In this document: positions 1 to 7,512 of the stretch, piece by piece | How positions within the stretch are numbered: the first letter of the stretch is position 1 | Layout: each line of letters opens with the position of its first letter | Origin: SZUA-547 sp963669315 | Lineage (GTDB): Bacteria > Pseudomonadota > Alphaproteobacteria > Rhodobacterales > Rhodobacteraceae | Length of the DNA: 64,000 nt | Direction: 5' to 3' | Assembly: GCA_963669315.1 (NCBI GenBank) | Contig: OY770021.1 | Location: 3,720,001-3,784,000 of the forward strand | Notes under the pieces: generated by a model | Database searches by the model: none | The model's input: only the letters and a program-made list of their open reading frames with translations | What the model was told of the DNA's origin: nothing | Program-made: the position numbers and the translations under genes

Positions 1-1
1 C

Positions 2-469
2 ACATATGAGCCGGTGAAGCCCGCGCGCAGCGATATTCACGCATCATTGTCGGACCAATGGATGCTGACGCGTGAAGGCGTTCTGGATGTGGTTGAGGGG
101 CGCTCAGAAGCACGTTTGGTGGACGCCCGTCCGCTGGCATTTTTTGAGGGCAAGGCGAAACACCGCGCCGCTAAAAATGCGGGCACACTGGAAGGCGCCC
201 TGAATCTTGTCCACTCTAACTGGTTTGTCGATCACAAGAACCAAATGATTTCGACGCCCGAGACGGCGGAAACGATCGCGCGCAACGCGGGATATGACGG
301 CGAAAAGGACGATGGCGAGGTTCTGGTCAGCTTTTGTAATACCGGTCATTGGGCGGCGACGAACTGGTTTGCGTTAAGTGAGATCGCCGGAATTGAGAAT
401 GTGAAGCTCTATCCTGAAAGCATGGTGGGTTGGTCCAACGCACTCCTACCGACGGCGAACGCCAACTGA
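2..469 (+). CDS. sulfurtransferase (rhodanese), C-terminal part
   Basis: The reading frame is open to the left edge of the window, so this is the C-terminal part of a longer protein; an internal GTG at 14 is probably not the true start. It holds one rhodanese-like domain: a VDARP motif near its beginning, which is typical of the start of a rhodanese domain, and a cysteine loop (SFCNTGHWA) at the active-site position. Two-domain thiosulfate/3-mercaptopyruvate sulfurtransferases carry the catalytic cysteine in this second domain. The physiological sulfur donor and acceptor cannot be told from sequence. The gene ends about 90 bases before a DUF899 gene on the same strand. Confidence 0.75.
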   Translation, partial: TYEPVKPARSDIHASLSDQWMLTREGVLDVVEGRSEARLVDARPLAFFEGKAKHRAAKNAGTLEGALNLVHSNWFVDHKNQMISTPETAETIARNAGYDGEKDDGEVLVSFCNTGHWAATNWFALSEIAGIENVKLYPESMVGWSNALLPTANAN

Positions 470-521
470 CGACCCTTTCGCGTGACTTGGTCTGGACTTG
501 CGCGCCCATCGTCGATGACGT

Positions 522-543
522 ATGTTAACCACAAGGTTAATAA
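522..543. promoter_or_regulatory. palindromic operator TTAACC-ACAA-GGTTAA
   Basis: A perfect inverted repeat TTAACC-N4-GGTTAA (525-540) lies 18 bases upstream of the ATG of the DUF899 gene and directly abuts its GGAG ribosome binding site (546-549). With flanks it reads ATGTTAACC....GGTTAATA. The same arrangement recurs at 22433-22454 in front of the GFA gene. Its position predicts repression by a small dimeric DNA-binding protein. ArsR-type regulators bind sites of this sort, but no such regulator is encoded in this window. Confidence 0.5.
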
Positions 544-558
544 ATATGGAGATCGGCG

Positions 559-1254
559 ATGCAAGCGCACCCCGCAGCCCAGGATCAAGCGCATCTAGCG
601 GCTCGTAGTGAGCTTCTCCGAAGGGAAAAAGAGCTCAACAAGCTCAGGGATGAGCTTTCTGAGCAGCGAAGAAATCTTCCCAAGCTGAAGGTTTCAAAAG
701 ACTATTCGTTCCACACGAAGGACGGCCGCAGAAGTTTGGACGAATTGTTCGGCTCACATCGCCAGTTGCTCATTTATCATTTCATGTTCCCGAATGAATG
801 GGAGCAGGGCTGTAAATCCTGCTCGCTGTGTATGGACGGCATCGACGGCGCGCTTCCTCATCTGGCTGCGCGCAACACCGCGTTGGTCGCCGTCGCACGT
901 GGTTCCTTTGAGAAAATCGATGCGTTTCGCCACAGGATGGGGTGGTCCGTTCCCTTCGCATCTTCGGGCGACTCGGAGTTCAACGATGACTTTGGCGTCA
1001 CACTGTCAGAGGAGCGACGCGAAGCGGGAACTGCGGTCTATAACTATCGCGAGTGCCGGTTCCCGGTGTCGGAGGTGCCCGGCTTATCCAGTTTTTCAAA
1101 AGGGGACGATGGAGCCGTCTATTACCATTATTCGACATATGCTCGAGGCTTGGACCCCATGATGCCGGTTTATCAACTGTTGGATCTGACCAGCATCGGG
1201 CGGGACGAGAGCAACGGCATCATGAACTGGGTGCGGTTACACGACGAATACTGA
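559..1254 (+). CDS. DUF899 family thioredoxin-like protein
   Basis: The 231-residue product matches the DUF899 family in its order of elements: a charged N-terminal helix with EKE...LRDELSEQRR, a KDYSF strand, a DGRRSLDELF strand-turn, and the block LIYHFMFPNEWEQGC. A cysteine cluster Cys85-x2-Cys88-x2-Cys91 follows and resembles a peroxiredoxin/thioredoxin-fold active site. The family is predicted to be thioredoxin-like, but its reaction is not established. The ATG at 559 is preceded by GGAG with good spacing. DUF899 genes often sit near ArsR-type regulators, which fits the palindrome just upstream. It appears to be transcribed alone. Confidence 0.85.
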   Translation: MQAHPAAQDQAHLAARSELLRREKELNKLRDELSEQRRNLPKLKVSKDYSFHTKDGRRSLDELFGSHRQLLIYHFMFPNEWEQGCKSCSLCMDGIDGALPHLAARNTALVAVARGSFEKIDAFRHRMGWSVPFASSGDSEFNDDFGVTLSEERREAGTAVYNYRECRFPVSEVPGLSSFSKGDDGAVYYHYSTYARGLDPMMPVYQLLDLTSIGRDESNGIMNWVRLHDEY

Positions 1255-1279
1255 TCTAAGTGGCAGCTTGATCCGGCGC

Positions 1280-1449
1280 TTACCCGCCCTTGGATTCTAT
1301 CGCCAGCCAGGCGTCGAATTCGGCTGCAATCCAAGCCACGTCTCAAATGTGCTGCCAGGTGATATGATCATCAGGGTGGTATAGATCGTGGCGATTGCGC
1401 CATAGGCGAAGAAGATCGTCGTGAAGACGCGGGGCGTGTGCTTGATCAC
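1280..1449 (-). pseudogene. eroded third copy of the adjacent small membrane-protein family (tentative)
   Basis: A short frame opening at GTG 1449 encodes 50 residues with one hydrophobic segment (FTTIFFAYGAIATIYTTLMII) and stops at 1297-1299. A second frame overlapping its end (stop 1280-1282) encodes a piece ending FDAWLAIESKGG. That ending resembles the C-termini of the two genes immediately downstream on this map (AINAWLAGEK and TIDDWIEGK). The simplest reading is a decayed paralogue that lost its middle and changed frame. It could instead be an intact 50-residue membrane peptide. The similarity is short and was judged by eye. Confidence 0.3.
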
Positions 1450-1490
1450 CAAGCTCTACCTGTCCTGCGCGTCAATCCAGGTGAGGTCTT

Positions 1491-1979
1491 TCACGGCGCT
1501 TTTCTCATGGGCTCGACGTCGACTTTCCCCTCGATCCAGTCATCAATAGTTTTTGTTATCTCACGCGAGTCTTCCGGTGAGAATTTCGGATCAATCGGAA
1601 TGAACACGCCGTCGCGCGTGGCGAGCCCAAGAAACTTCTTGCCGCCGCCTGCGACGGACGGCCTGAGTTCGGTTCCCAAGAATTCTTTTAGCGGCAATGA
1701 GGCCTGGTGGTTGAGGAAAGGTCGTCGCTCTCCGCATTGAACCGTGTTCGAGGCGCGGTCAAACGATATCGTGACCAGCGACGTCTTGTGCCAGGCGACG
1801 AAAATATTGAGCACCCCCAACACCGCCGCCGCCCAGCGGACATTGCTGGGTTCAATAATTGCATAGACCGCCGCGAAGCCGCCAAAGGTGAGATACAGGA
1901 AAGACTGGAGCCGTCCCGCTCTGTGCCTCACTTCCAGCCGCTCTGGGCTTGCGAATTCGATCCAAGTGTTTCCAGACAT
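1491..1979 (-). CDS. small membrane protein, paralogue of the next gene
   Basis: This 162-residue protein has two closely spaced hydrophobic segments at about residues 25-65 (LYLTFGGFAAVYAII and WAAAVLGVLNIFVA). A soluble C-terminal domain follows with alternating beta-type segments (TISFDRASNTVQC, FLGLATRDGVFIPI). It aligns end to end with the 167-residue product at 1982-2485: both have an RLEVRH/RLVVRH opening, the pair of membrane helices, a V(T)(I/L)(S/T)FDR strand and a final amphipathic helix. The two genes are tandem, two bases apart, and probably co-transcribed. The fold looks like small membrane PH-like proteins, but I cannot assign a function. Confidence 0.6.
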   Translation of the reverse strand: MSGNTWIEFASPERLEVRHRAGRLQSFLYLTFGGFAAVYAIIEPSNVRWAAAVLGVLNIFVAWHKTSLVTISFDRASNTVQCGERRPFLNHQASLPLKEFLGTELRPSVAGGGKKFLGLATRDGVFIPIDPKFSPEDSREITKTIDDWIEGKVDVEPMRKAP

Positions 1980-1981
1980 GT

Positions 1982-2485
1982 CTATCGTCTTACGGTCGGT
2001 TCACGGGAAGGGGAAGGACCCTCTTGTTTCTCGCCCGCCAGCCAGGCGTTGATGGCCTTCATCACAGGCTCGCGGTCGGCGCTGGTGTAGCCAGTCTCCA
2101 GAGGGACGACGCCACTGCTGGTGCGCAGGGCGAGGCGCGTCAGCCGGGATCCGTCGCTCCAATGCGACTGCAATTGGACGCGCTCAACCTTGGAATAATC
2201 AAACGCTCGCGTGCCGGGGCGAAACAGGCGGGTTTCACGGAACGCTACCGCTCCCCCGGATCGGTCGAATGTCAGCGTGACGACGGGCGCGAACCACCAC
2301 GCCCCCGCCAAAGCGCCAACGCCGAGCACAGGCACAAGAACAGCCTCGGCGGTGCTGGTGAAGGTTTCGGGCTTGAAGATCGCAGCATAGAGAGCGGCGA
2401 CGCCCATCAGAGTCAGAAAACCGCCCAGAAACCAGGGGACATGGCGCACCACCAACCGATCGCTGGACTGTTCGATGATCTTCAT
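1982..2485 (-). CDS. small membrane protein, first gene of a tandem pair
   Basis: The 167-residue product has the same plan as its downstream neighbour: a short N-terminal strand (DRLVVRHVPW), two transmembrane helices near residues 19-65 (FLGGFLTLMGVAALYAAIF and VLVPVLGVGALAGAWWFA), then a strand-rich soluble domain with VVTLTFDRSGG and LALRTSSGVVPL. It ends in a helix (VMKAINAWLAGEK) and a polar tail. The ATG at 2485 is likely the start. No catalytic residues are evident. The pair plus the decayed piece at 1280-1449 suggest repeated local duplication. Confidence 0.6.
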   Translation of the reverse strand: MKIIEQSSDRLVVRHVPWFLGGFLTLMGVAALYAAIFKPETFTSTAEAVLVPVLGVGALAGAWWFAPVVTLTFDRSGGAVAFRETRLFRPGTRAFDYSKVERVQLQSHWSDGSRLTRLALRTSSGVVPLETGYTSADREPVMKAINAWLAGEKQEGPSPSREPTVRR

Positions 2486-2502
2486 GCGTTCTCAGCAACC
2501 GG

Positions 2503-2922
2503 TCAGCTAATCGAGACCGCGCCGTCCTCTGCGATCGTCCAGAAAGGATTATAGGCCAGCTCGATCAGATGGCCGTCCGGGTCGGCGACATAGCCAGAAT
2601 ACCCACCCCAAAACACCTTTTCGGGCGCTTTCACAGCGCGAGCCCCTGCGGAGACCGCTTTTTCAAAGGCCTCGTCGACCTCCGCCTCGCTGCGCCCGTT
2701 CCACGAAATGCTGGTGGGGCCGGGCGCATAAGTCAGCCTTTCGCCGGTCTCTTTCTCCAGTTCAACCCGCGGATACAGGCCGAGCACGACGCCGTTCAGC
2801 TGAAAGAAGACGACGCCCTTTGGACCCGGATGCTCTTTCCAGCCGAACGCCTCAACATAGAAACGGTGCGACCGCGCCAGATCCTCGACGCCGAGCGTGA
2901 TTAGAGAAATACGCTGCTCCAT
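2503..2922 (-). CDS. VOC family (glyoxalase/bleomycin-resistance-like) protein
   Basis: The 139-residue protein has the paired beta-alpha-beta-beta-beta modules of the vicinal oxygen chelate fold. It opens with ISLITLGVEDLARSHRFYVEAFGW, split here as ISLITLGVEDLARS and HRFYVEAFGW, and closes with GYVADPDGHLIELAYNPFW. The DPDGHLIE motif supplies a typical metal-ligand glutamate. The start is ATG 2922, supported by AAGGA ten bases upstream; longer frames to the left lack such a site. Members include lyases, dioxygenases and binding proteins, so the substrate is open. It ends just before the tandem membrane-protein pair and follows the folate methyltransferase gene. Confidence 0.8.
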   Translation of the reverse strand: MEQRISLITLGVEDLARSHRFYVEAFGWKEHPGPKGVVFFQLNGVVLGLYPRVELEKETGERLTYAPGPTSISWNGRSEAEVDEAFEKAVSAGARAVKAPEKVFWGGYSGYVADPDGHLIELAYNPFWTIAEDGAVSIS

Positions 2923-2941
2923 CGGGCGGGTTCCTTTCAGT

Positions 2942-3880
2942 TCAGCCGCGCTCGCGACGCCGCCTCCGTCCCTCGCGCCCGCCACGTCCGCGGGCGGGGG
3001 CCTCGCCCTCAGCGACCGGGGGCTTGTTCGCCGCGATCCATGCGGACCCATGCGGATCGTTGTTCATCAACAGGTTGGCGGCGCGGATCGCCTCCATTTC
3101 CTGCGGGCGGGTTGGATTCATGATCGCCGAAGTCATGCCCGCGGTGATCGCCATTGGAAGGAACGCGGCGTTGATGCCATGCCGGTTGGGCAGGCCGAAT
3201 GAGACATTTGACGCGCCGCAAGTGGTGTTCACCTTCAACTCTTCCCGCAATTTGCGCACCAAAGCGAAGACCTGCTGGCCCGCGCTCGCCATGGCGCCGA
3301 TGGGCATGACCAGCGGATCGACCACGATGTCATGGGCGGGGATGCCGAAATCCGCCGCACGCTCGACGATCCTTTTTGCGACGGCGAAGCGGACCTCCGG
3401 ATCCTCAGAAATGCCAGTGTCGTCGTTGGAGATCGCGACCACGGGCACACTGTACTTTTTCACCAGAGGCAGCACACGCTCCAGCCGTTCCTCCTCACCC
3501 GTCACCGAGTTCAGAAGGGGCCGGCCTTCGGCGGCCTCCAGTCCAGCCTCGAGCGCGTCCGGCACCGAGGAATCGATGCAAAGCGGCACATCGACCAACC
3601 CTTGCACCAGCCCGATCAGGTTCCGCATCAGCGGCGGCTCCGTCTCGTTCGGATTGGGGTTGGAGTTATAGACGACGCCCGCGTTCACATCGAGCATCGA
3701 CGCCCCACAGGCCACCTGCTGAAGCGCGTCTTTTTCGACCGTCGAATAGTCTCCGGCCTCAAGTTCAGCCGCGAGCTTCTTTCGGCCCGTCGGATTGATC
3801 CGCTCTCCGATCACGCAAAACGGCTGATCAAAGCCGATGGTGACGGTCTTAGTTTTGGATTCGATGACGGTGCGGGTCAT
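2942..3880 (-). CDS. methyltetrahydrofolate:cobalamin methyltransferase (split MetH folate module)
   Basis: The 312-residue protein is a pterin-binding TIM barrel like the folate domain of cobalamin-dependent methionine synthase. Marks include CVIGERINPTGRKKL near residue 20, the ASMLDVNAG loop, PLCIDSS, ND(D)TGIS, DPLVMPIGA and TTCGASNVSFGLPNR. It would move a methyl group from 5-methyl-tetrahydrofolate to a separate corrinoid protein. Several Rhodobacterales split MetH into separate polypeptides; the B12-binding and homocysteine modules are not in this window. The start at 3880 has AAGGA upstream. The C-terminus is an unusual Arg/Gly/Glu-rich tail. It lies with the gene at 3958 and opposite metF, which makes its substrate. 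Confidence 0.85.
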   Translation of the reverse strand: MTRTVIESKTKTVTIGFDQPFCVIGERINPTGRKKLAAELEAGDYSTVEKDALQQVACGASMLDVNAGVVYNSNPNPNETEPPLMRNLIGLVQGLVDVPLCIDSSVPDALEAGLEAAEGRPLLNSVTGEEERLERVLPLVKKYSVPVVAISNDDTGISEDPEVRFAVAKRIVERAADFGIPAHDIVVDPLVMPIGAMASAGQQVFALVRKLREELKVNTTCGASNVSFGLPNRHGINAAFLPMAITAGMTSAIMNPTRPQEMEAIRAANLLMNNDPHGSAWIAANKPPVAEGEAPARGRGGREGRRRRRERG

Positions 3881-3957
3881 GATGGTTCCTTGGGGGCCGG
3901 GTCCGTGGAAATGCGGCGTCACCCTATAAACCGGCGGCGCGCCAGTGGAAAGGCGCG

Positions 3958-4272
3958 TCAGTCGCCTGCGGCGTCGGTCGCCCAGCCGTCGGCTGCTATC
4001 AGAGCCTTGATCCTGTCCCTGTCATACTCTCGCTCCAGCCGTTCCGCGGTTGCACGTGCGATCTCCATCGGATCGCCATCGATTTCACCTTCTGCCGCCT
4101 TGCGCCATTCAGCCAGATAAGCGTCTCCGTCCTTAGCGCCGACTTTCATCGCGCATCGGTCGATGGCCTGCTCGAACCGCTCAGGCAGTTGAATCTTGGC
4201 CGCGCGACGGCCTTTTCCGACGATGACCTGGGCAGGGATATCCCGCCAATATACGATGATGAGTTGGGGCAA
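3958..4272 (-). CDS. conserved 'virulence factor' family protein beside the split MetH module
   Basis: This 104-residue soluble protein begins PQLIIVYWRDIPAQVIVGKGR, split here as PQLIIVYWRD and IPAQVIVGKGR, the characteristic start of a small family labelled virulence factor in databases. A helical region follows (FEQAIDRCAMKVG, YLAEWRK). The label is historical and no biochemical role is known to me. The start is TTG at 4272, with GGAG seven bases upstream. It is 77 bases upstream of the folate:cobalamin methyltransferase on the same strand and divergent from metF. That placement suggests a role in cobalamin-dependent methyl transfer, which is inference only. Confidence 0.75.
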   Translation of the reverse strand: MPQLIIVYWRDIPAQVIVGKGRRAAKIQLPERFEQAIDRCAMKVGAKDGDAYLAEWRKAAEGEIDGDPMEIARATAERLEREYDRDRIKALIAADGWATDAAGD

Positions 4273-4417
4273 TGGGAGACTCCGATCTGCGCTGCAGAGG
4301 GGGGCGGGCCGGACTGGTTTTAGCGGTTGTTACACTACGTTCAAGCCATTATCTTCCGCGCCTCGCCGCACGGATGATAGATTAAGCGGCGGTTTTTAGC
4401 ACAAACGGAGCGTCCTG

Positions 4418-5314
4418 ATGTCTGCGCCCGCCGAGACGACGGCGAAAGCCCCGTCGATATCTTTCGAGTTCTTCCCGCCACAAAGCCCCAAAGCAACCGA
4501 GCAGCTTTGGCGGTCGGTCGAGCGTCTGGCGCCGCTTGGTCCGCGCTATGTCTCCGTGACATATGGCGCCGGCGGATCGACGCGAGAGCGGACGATGAAC
4601 GCCATCCAGGCGATCCGCGACCGGGCGCATCTGACAGTGGCCGGACATCTGACCTGCGTGGGCGCGACGCGGGAGGAGACTCTGGACGTCGCCCGCACCT
4701 ATGCGAAATTGGGCGTGCGCCGGATTGTTGCGCTGCGTGGCGACCCGCCGGCAGGCGCTGAAAAGTTTGAGCCGCATCCCGATGGCTTTGCCAGCGCGGC
4801 GGAGCTCGTCGCCGGACTGCGCGATACGGTCAATTTGCAGATCGCTGTCGCTGCCTATCCAGAGACGCATCCGGAGTCGATCTCCGCCGAAAGCGATATC
4901 GAGAATCTGAAGCGCAAGCTCGACGCGGGCGCCGACAAGGCGATCACGCAGTTCTTTTTCGACAATGAGCAGTTTTATCGCTTTCTCGACAAATGCGAGA
5001 AGGCGGGAATAAACGCTCCCATCGCGCCGGGCATCCTGCCAATCGAGAACTTCACCAAGATGCGCAATTTCGCCGCCCGCTGCGGCGCATCCGTGCCGGA
5101 CTGGCTCGGCGATCTCTACGAAAAGGTCGAAACCCCGGAGGATGCCGACCAGCTTTCAGTCGAAGTAGCTCGGAAGCAGTGCCATGATCTGTTTGATCAC
5201 GGCTGTGGGCATATTCATTTCTACACGCTGAACAAGCCGGATCTCTGCTATACGGTCTGCCGTTCGCTGGGTGTCGAGCCTGCGAATGGGAACGCCGCCG
5301 CAGCGGCGGGTTAA
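4418..5314 (+). CDS. metF: 5,10-methylenetetrahydrofolate reductase
   Basis: The 298-residue product is full length for bacterial MetF. It reduces 5,10-methylene- to 5-methyl-tetrahydrofolate with FAD, feeding methionine synthesis. Signatures seen are SFEFFPP near residue 17 (with the substrate-binding glutamate), YVSVTYGAGGSTR, HLTCVG, the RGDPP loop, AAYPETHPE, KLDAGADKAITQFFFD and GILPI. The start at ATG 4418 follows GGAG. It is divergently arranged with the 'virulence factor' and the folate:cobalamin methyltransferase, so three genes of one pathway share the 145-base intergenic region. I looked for SAM riboswitch features there and found none I could recognise. Confidence 0.95.
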   Translation: MSAPAETTAKAPSISFEFFPPQSPKATEQLWRSVERLAPLGPRYVSVTYGAGGSTRERTMNAIQAIRDRAHLTVAGHLTCVGATREETLDVARTYAKLGVRRIVALRGDPPAGAEKFEPHPDGFASAAELVAGLRDTVNLQIAVAAYPETHPESISAESDIENLKRKLDAGADKAITQFFFDNEQFYRFLDKCEKAGINAPIAPGILPIENFTKMRNFAARCGASVPDWLGDLYEKVETPEDADQLSVEVARKQCHDLFDHGCGHIHFYTLNKPDLCYTVCRSLGVEPANGNAAAAAG

Positions 5315-5363
5315 CGGACCAGACCGCCGCCGACGCAACCGGCCGCCAAGCCTGGGGGCGCGC

Positions 5364-6491
5364 ATGATTCTGATTCTCACCCAGTGTTTCCCGCCGACGT
5401 CCGGCGGGATCGAGGGATTGATGGGCGGCCTTGCGAGGGAACTGGCCGCGGCGGGCCGGGACGTTCTGGTCTTCGCGGACGCCCACAAGCAGGCGGACGC
5501 CTTCGATTCTTCGATCCGGGAGCGCTATTCCATCAAACGCTTTGGCGGCGTGAAACCATTGCGCAGGCGATTGAAAGCGCGTGCGGCGTCTCAACTGATC
5601 CGCAATGACGAGGTGGACGGCGTCTTCGCCGATAGCTGGAAAAGCCTGGAAATGCTGAACAGGGCGGTCCTGAGAAAAGCCGGAACGCCCGTTATCGTTT
5701 GGTCCCATGGGAACGAGTATCCGGCGAACCCGACACCCGCAAAGCGCAGGCGCATCGTGGCCGCCTTGTCGGCGGCAACCAGAATCCTGGCGAACTCAGC
5801 CTACACAAGGGCTCGCATCGCTGAGTTCGTTCCCGATGGCGTCGATGTGGTTCTGCGCCATCCGCCGACTGATCTTCCAGATCAGCCAGAAAATGCCGAT
5901 CTTGAGTGGGCTGAGGAGTTGTGGGGCGCCCAGGGCCCGCGACTGGTCAGCGTTTCTCGCCTCGATCCGCGAAAGGGGTTGGACTCGGTGATCCGTTGTT
6001 TGCCTGATCTTTCTTTGGGTCATCCTAACATCCGATACGTGATTGCGGGATCTGGGGGCGACCGGGACCGGCTTGAAGCGCTGGCGAAGGAAATCGGCGT
6101 CGGCAAGCTGGTGCGGTTTGCTGGACGGGTCGACGGAGCACGCAAGTCGGCCCTCTATGCGACGTCTGACCTTTTCGTCATGCCGACCCGACCGATTAGC
6201 GGCTATGCCGAGACATTCGGCATCGTCTTTCCCGAAGCCGCCTATTTTGGCGTTCCTGCTGTCGCGGGACAGGCCGGGGGATCGGCGGACGCGGTGGCGG
6301 ATGGCGAAACGGGCGTTCTTTGCGACGGCGACGATCCAAGTGCGGTCTCAGCCGCCATCGGTCGGATGGTCGATGACGCTAATCTGCGCAAGAGATTGGG
6401 GGATGCCGCCAGATCTCGCGGCGCGAAATCGGTTTGGCGGGAAAGTATCGGTCCATTCCTGGCCGATATCGATGACCCTAAGAGAGCTTGA
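5364..6491 (+). CDS. GT4 family glycosyltransferase
   Basis: The 375-residue protein has two Rossmann-like halves. The N-terminal half opens ILILTQCFPPTSGGIE and holds WSHGNE. The C-terminal half holds LVSVSRLDPRKGLDSVI, IAGSGGDRDRLEALA, VRFAGRV and the donor-binding E(x7)E stretch within ETFGIVFPEAAYFGVP. This is the standard GT-B, GT4 arrangement used for nucleotide-sugar-dependent transfer to lipopolysaccharide or exopolysaccharide. I set the start at ATG 5364, where the conserved strand begins; the frame extends further left without support. It converges with a GT2 gene two bases away, suggesting a small surface-glycan locus. Confidence 0.85.
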   Translation: MILILTQCFPPTSGGIEGLMGGLARELAAAGRDVLVFADAHKQADAFDSSIRERYSIKRFGGVKPLRRRLKARAASQLIRNDEVDGVFADSWKSLEMLNRAVLRKAGTPVIVWSHGNEYPANPTPAKRRRIVAALSAATRILANSAYTRARIAEFVPDGVDVVLRHPPTDLPDQPENADLEWAEELWGAQGPRLVSVSRLDPRKGLDSVIRCLPDLSLGHPNIRYVIAGSGGDRDRLEALAKEIGVGKLVRFAGRVDGARKSALYATSDLFVMPTRPISGYAETFGIVFPEAAYFGVPAVAGQAGGSADAVADGETGVLCDGDDPSAVSAAIGRMVDDANLRKRLGDAARSRGAKSVWRESIGPFLADIDDPKRA

Positions 6492-6493
6492 AG

Positions 6494-7318
6494 TCAGCCG
6501 TCCTCGTAATATGCGCAGGCCTTGCCTTCGGTCCTTAAGTGCATTTCCAGCATTTTAACATCGCGCAGCCAACGGCCAATCGCTGCGGCCCAGGCGATGG
6601 CGAATCCGTATAGCCCGCCGCGCCAAAGCCCCCGCAGGAAATAGTGACGTAAAAAGTAGATCGGCATCGCGAACAGCACACGAAGCGTGACCGACAGGCG
6701 GGATTTGAGTCGACTTTCATTTGCTCTCACGCCGCTGACTTTGTTCAACTTGCTGATGACATGGGCCATGTTCTTGAATGAGTAGTGATCCAGCGCGCCT
6801 TTCAGGCGACCGATTGGCGTGTCCTTCGAAACTTCCAACTGGTCCCACGCCTTGTGGTCCGGCATGCGAATCGCACGCCTGTCATAAAGCTTTCGCCGGT
6901 AAGCGAGGGAGAAATTGCTCCACCTTTCGCCGTAGGGCGGCACGGTCACCAATTCGATTTCATAAACTGATTTCTCCGGGACGCCGTTTGCAAACAGCGC
7001 GCGCATCGCATCGGCCAGTTCCGGCGTGACGATCTCATCCGCGTCCAGATCCAGCAGCCAGTCGTTGCGGCATCGCTCCTCACCGACTCGTTTCTGGCAC
7101 CCATTCCCCAGCCAGGGCTGTTCAACCACCGTGGCACCGGCGGCTTCCGCAATTTCTTTGGTTCGGTCGGTAGAGCCGGAATCGACGATCACCACCTCGT
7201 CGACGAAGAGAAAGGCGGCTCGAATCACGCGCTCGATCATGCGCTCTTCATTCAGGGTCCGGATGTAACAGGACACGGGCGCTGGACGCAGAGTTGGTAT
7301 CGTCTCGGTCGCTTCCAT
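6494..7318 (-). CDS. GT2 family glycosyltransferase (LPS-core type)
   Basis: The 274-residue protein begins with a GT-A fold: VSCYIRTLNEERMIERVI, VDEVVIVDSGSTDRTKEIA and the metal-binding WLLDLDADEIV. It then has a long region with YRRKLYDR and HKAWDQLEV, and a hydrophobic C-terminal segment near residues 215-245. The arrangement resembles the WaaE/KdtX-type beta-glycosyltransferases that act on the lipopolysaccharide core at the inner membrane. Start ATG 7318 is chosen because the domain begins soon after. Its 3' end meets that of the GT4 gene. The acceptor sugar cannot be read from sequence. Confidence 0.8.
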   Translation of the reverse strand: MEATETIPTLRPAPVSCYIRTLNEERMIERVIRAAFLFVDEVVIVDSGSTDRTKEIAEAAGATVVEQPWLGNGCQKRVGEERCRNDWLLDLDADEIVTPELADAMRALFANGVPEKSVYEIELVTVPPYGERWSNFSLAYRRKLYDRRAIRMPDHKAWDQLEVSKDTPIGRLKGALDHYSFKNMAHVISKLNKVSGVRANESRLKSRLSVTLRVLFAMPIYFLRHYFLRGLWRGGLYGFAIAWAAAIGRWLRDVKMLEMHLRTEGKACAYYEDG

Positions 7319-7512
7319 CACGCAACTTTCCAAAACTTCGCGAGCGTCTGTTCTAGGAGAACCACGAACGGGCAAAGCCGTGCAAGTCGGAACGACCATG
7401 GGCAATTGCGCGCGGTGAGCGCGAACGACACAGTTTCGGAGTGCGGACCACGCTTGCGGGCGCGCGCTGCTCTGTTACGTTTGGGACTCTGAACCCTCCG
7501 GAGATTGATCAC

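Noticed and set aside
525..540. TTAA...TTAA spacing as a CtrA site before the DUF899 gene
   Set aside because: The spacer is eight bases, not seven, and the element is a perfect inverted repeat, so it fits a dimeric repressor better than CtrA.
4273..4417. Possible SAM or cobalamin riboswitch between metF and the split MetH cluster
   Set aside because: I could not find the conserved core sequences or a convincing pairing scheme in 145 bases.
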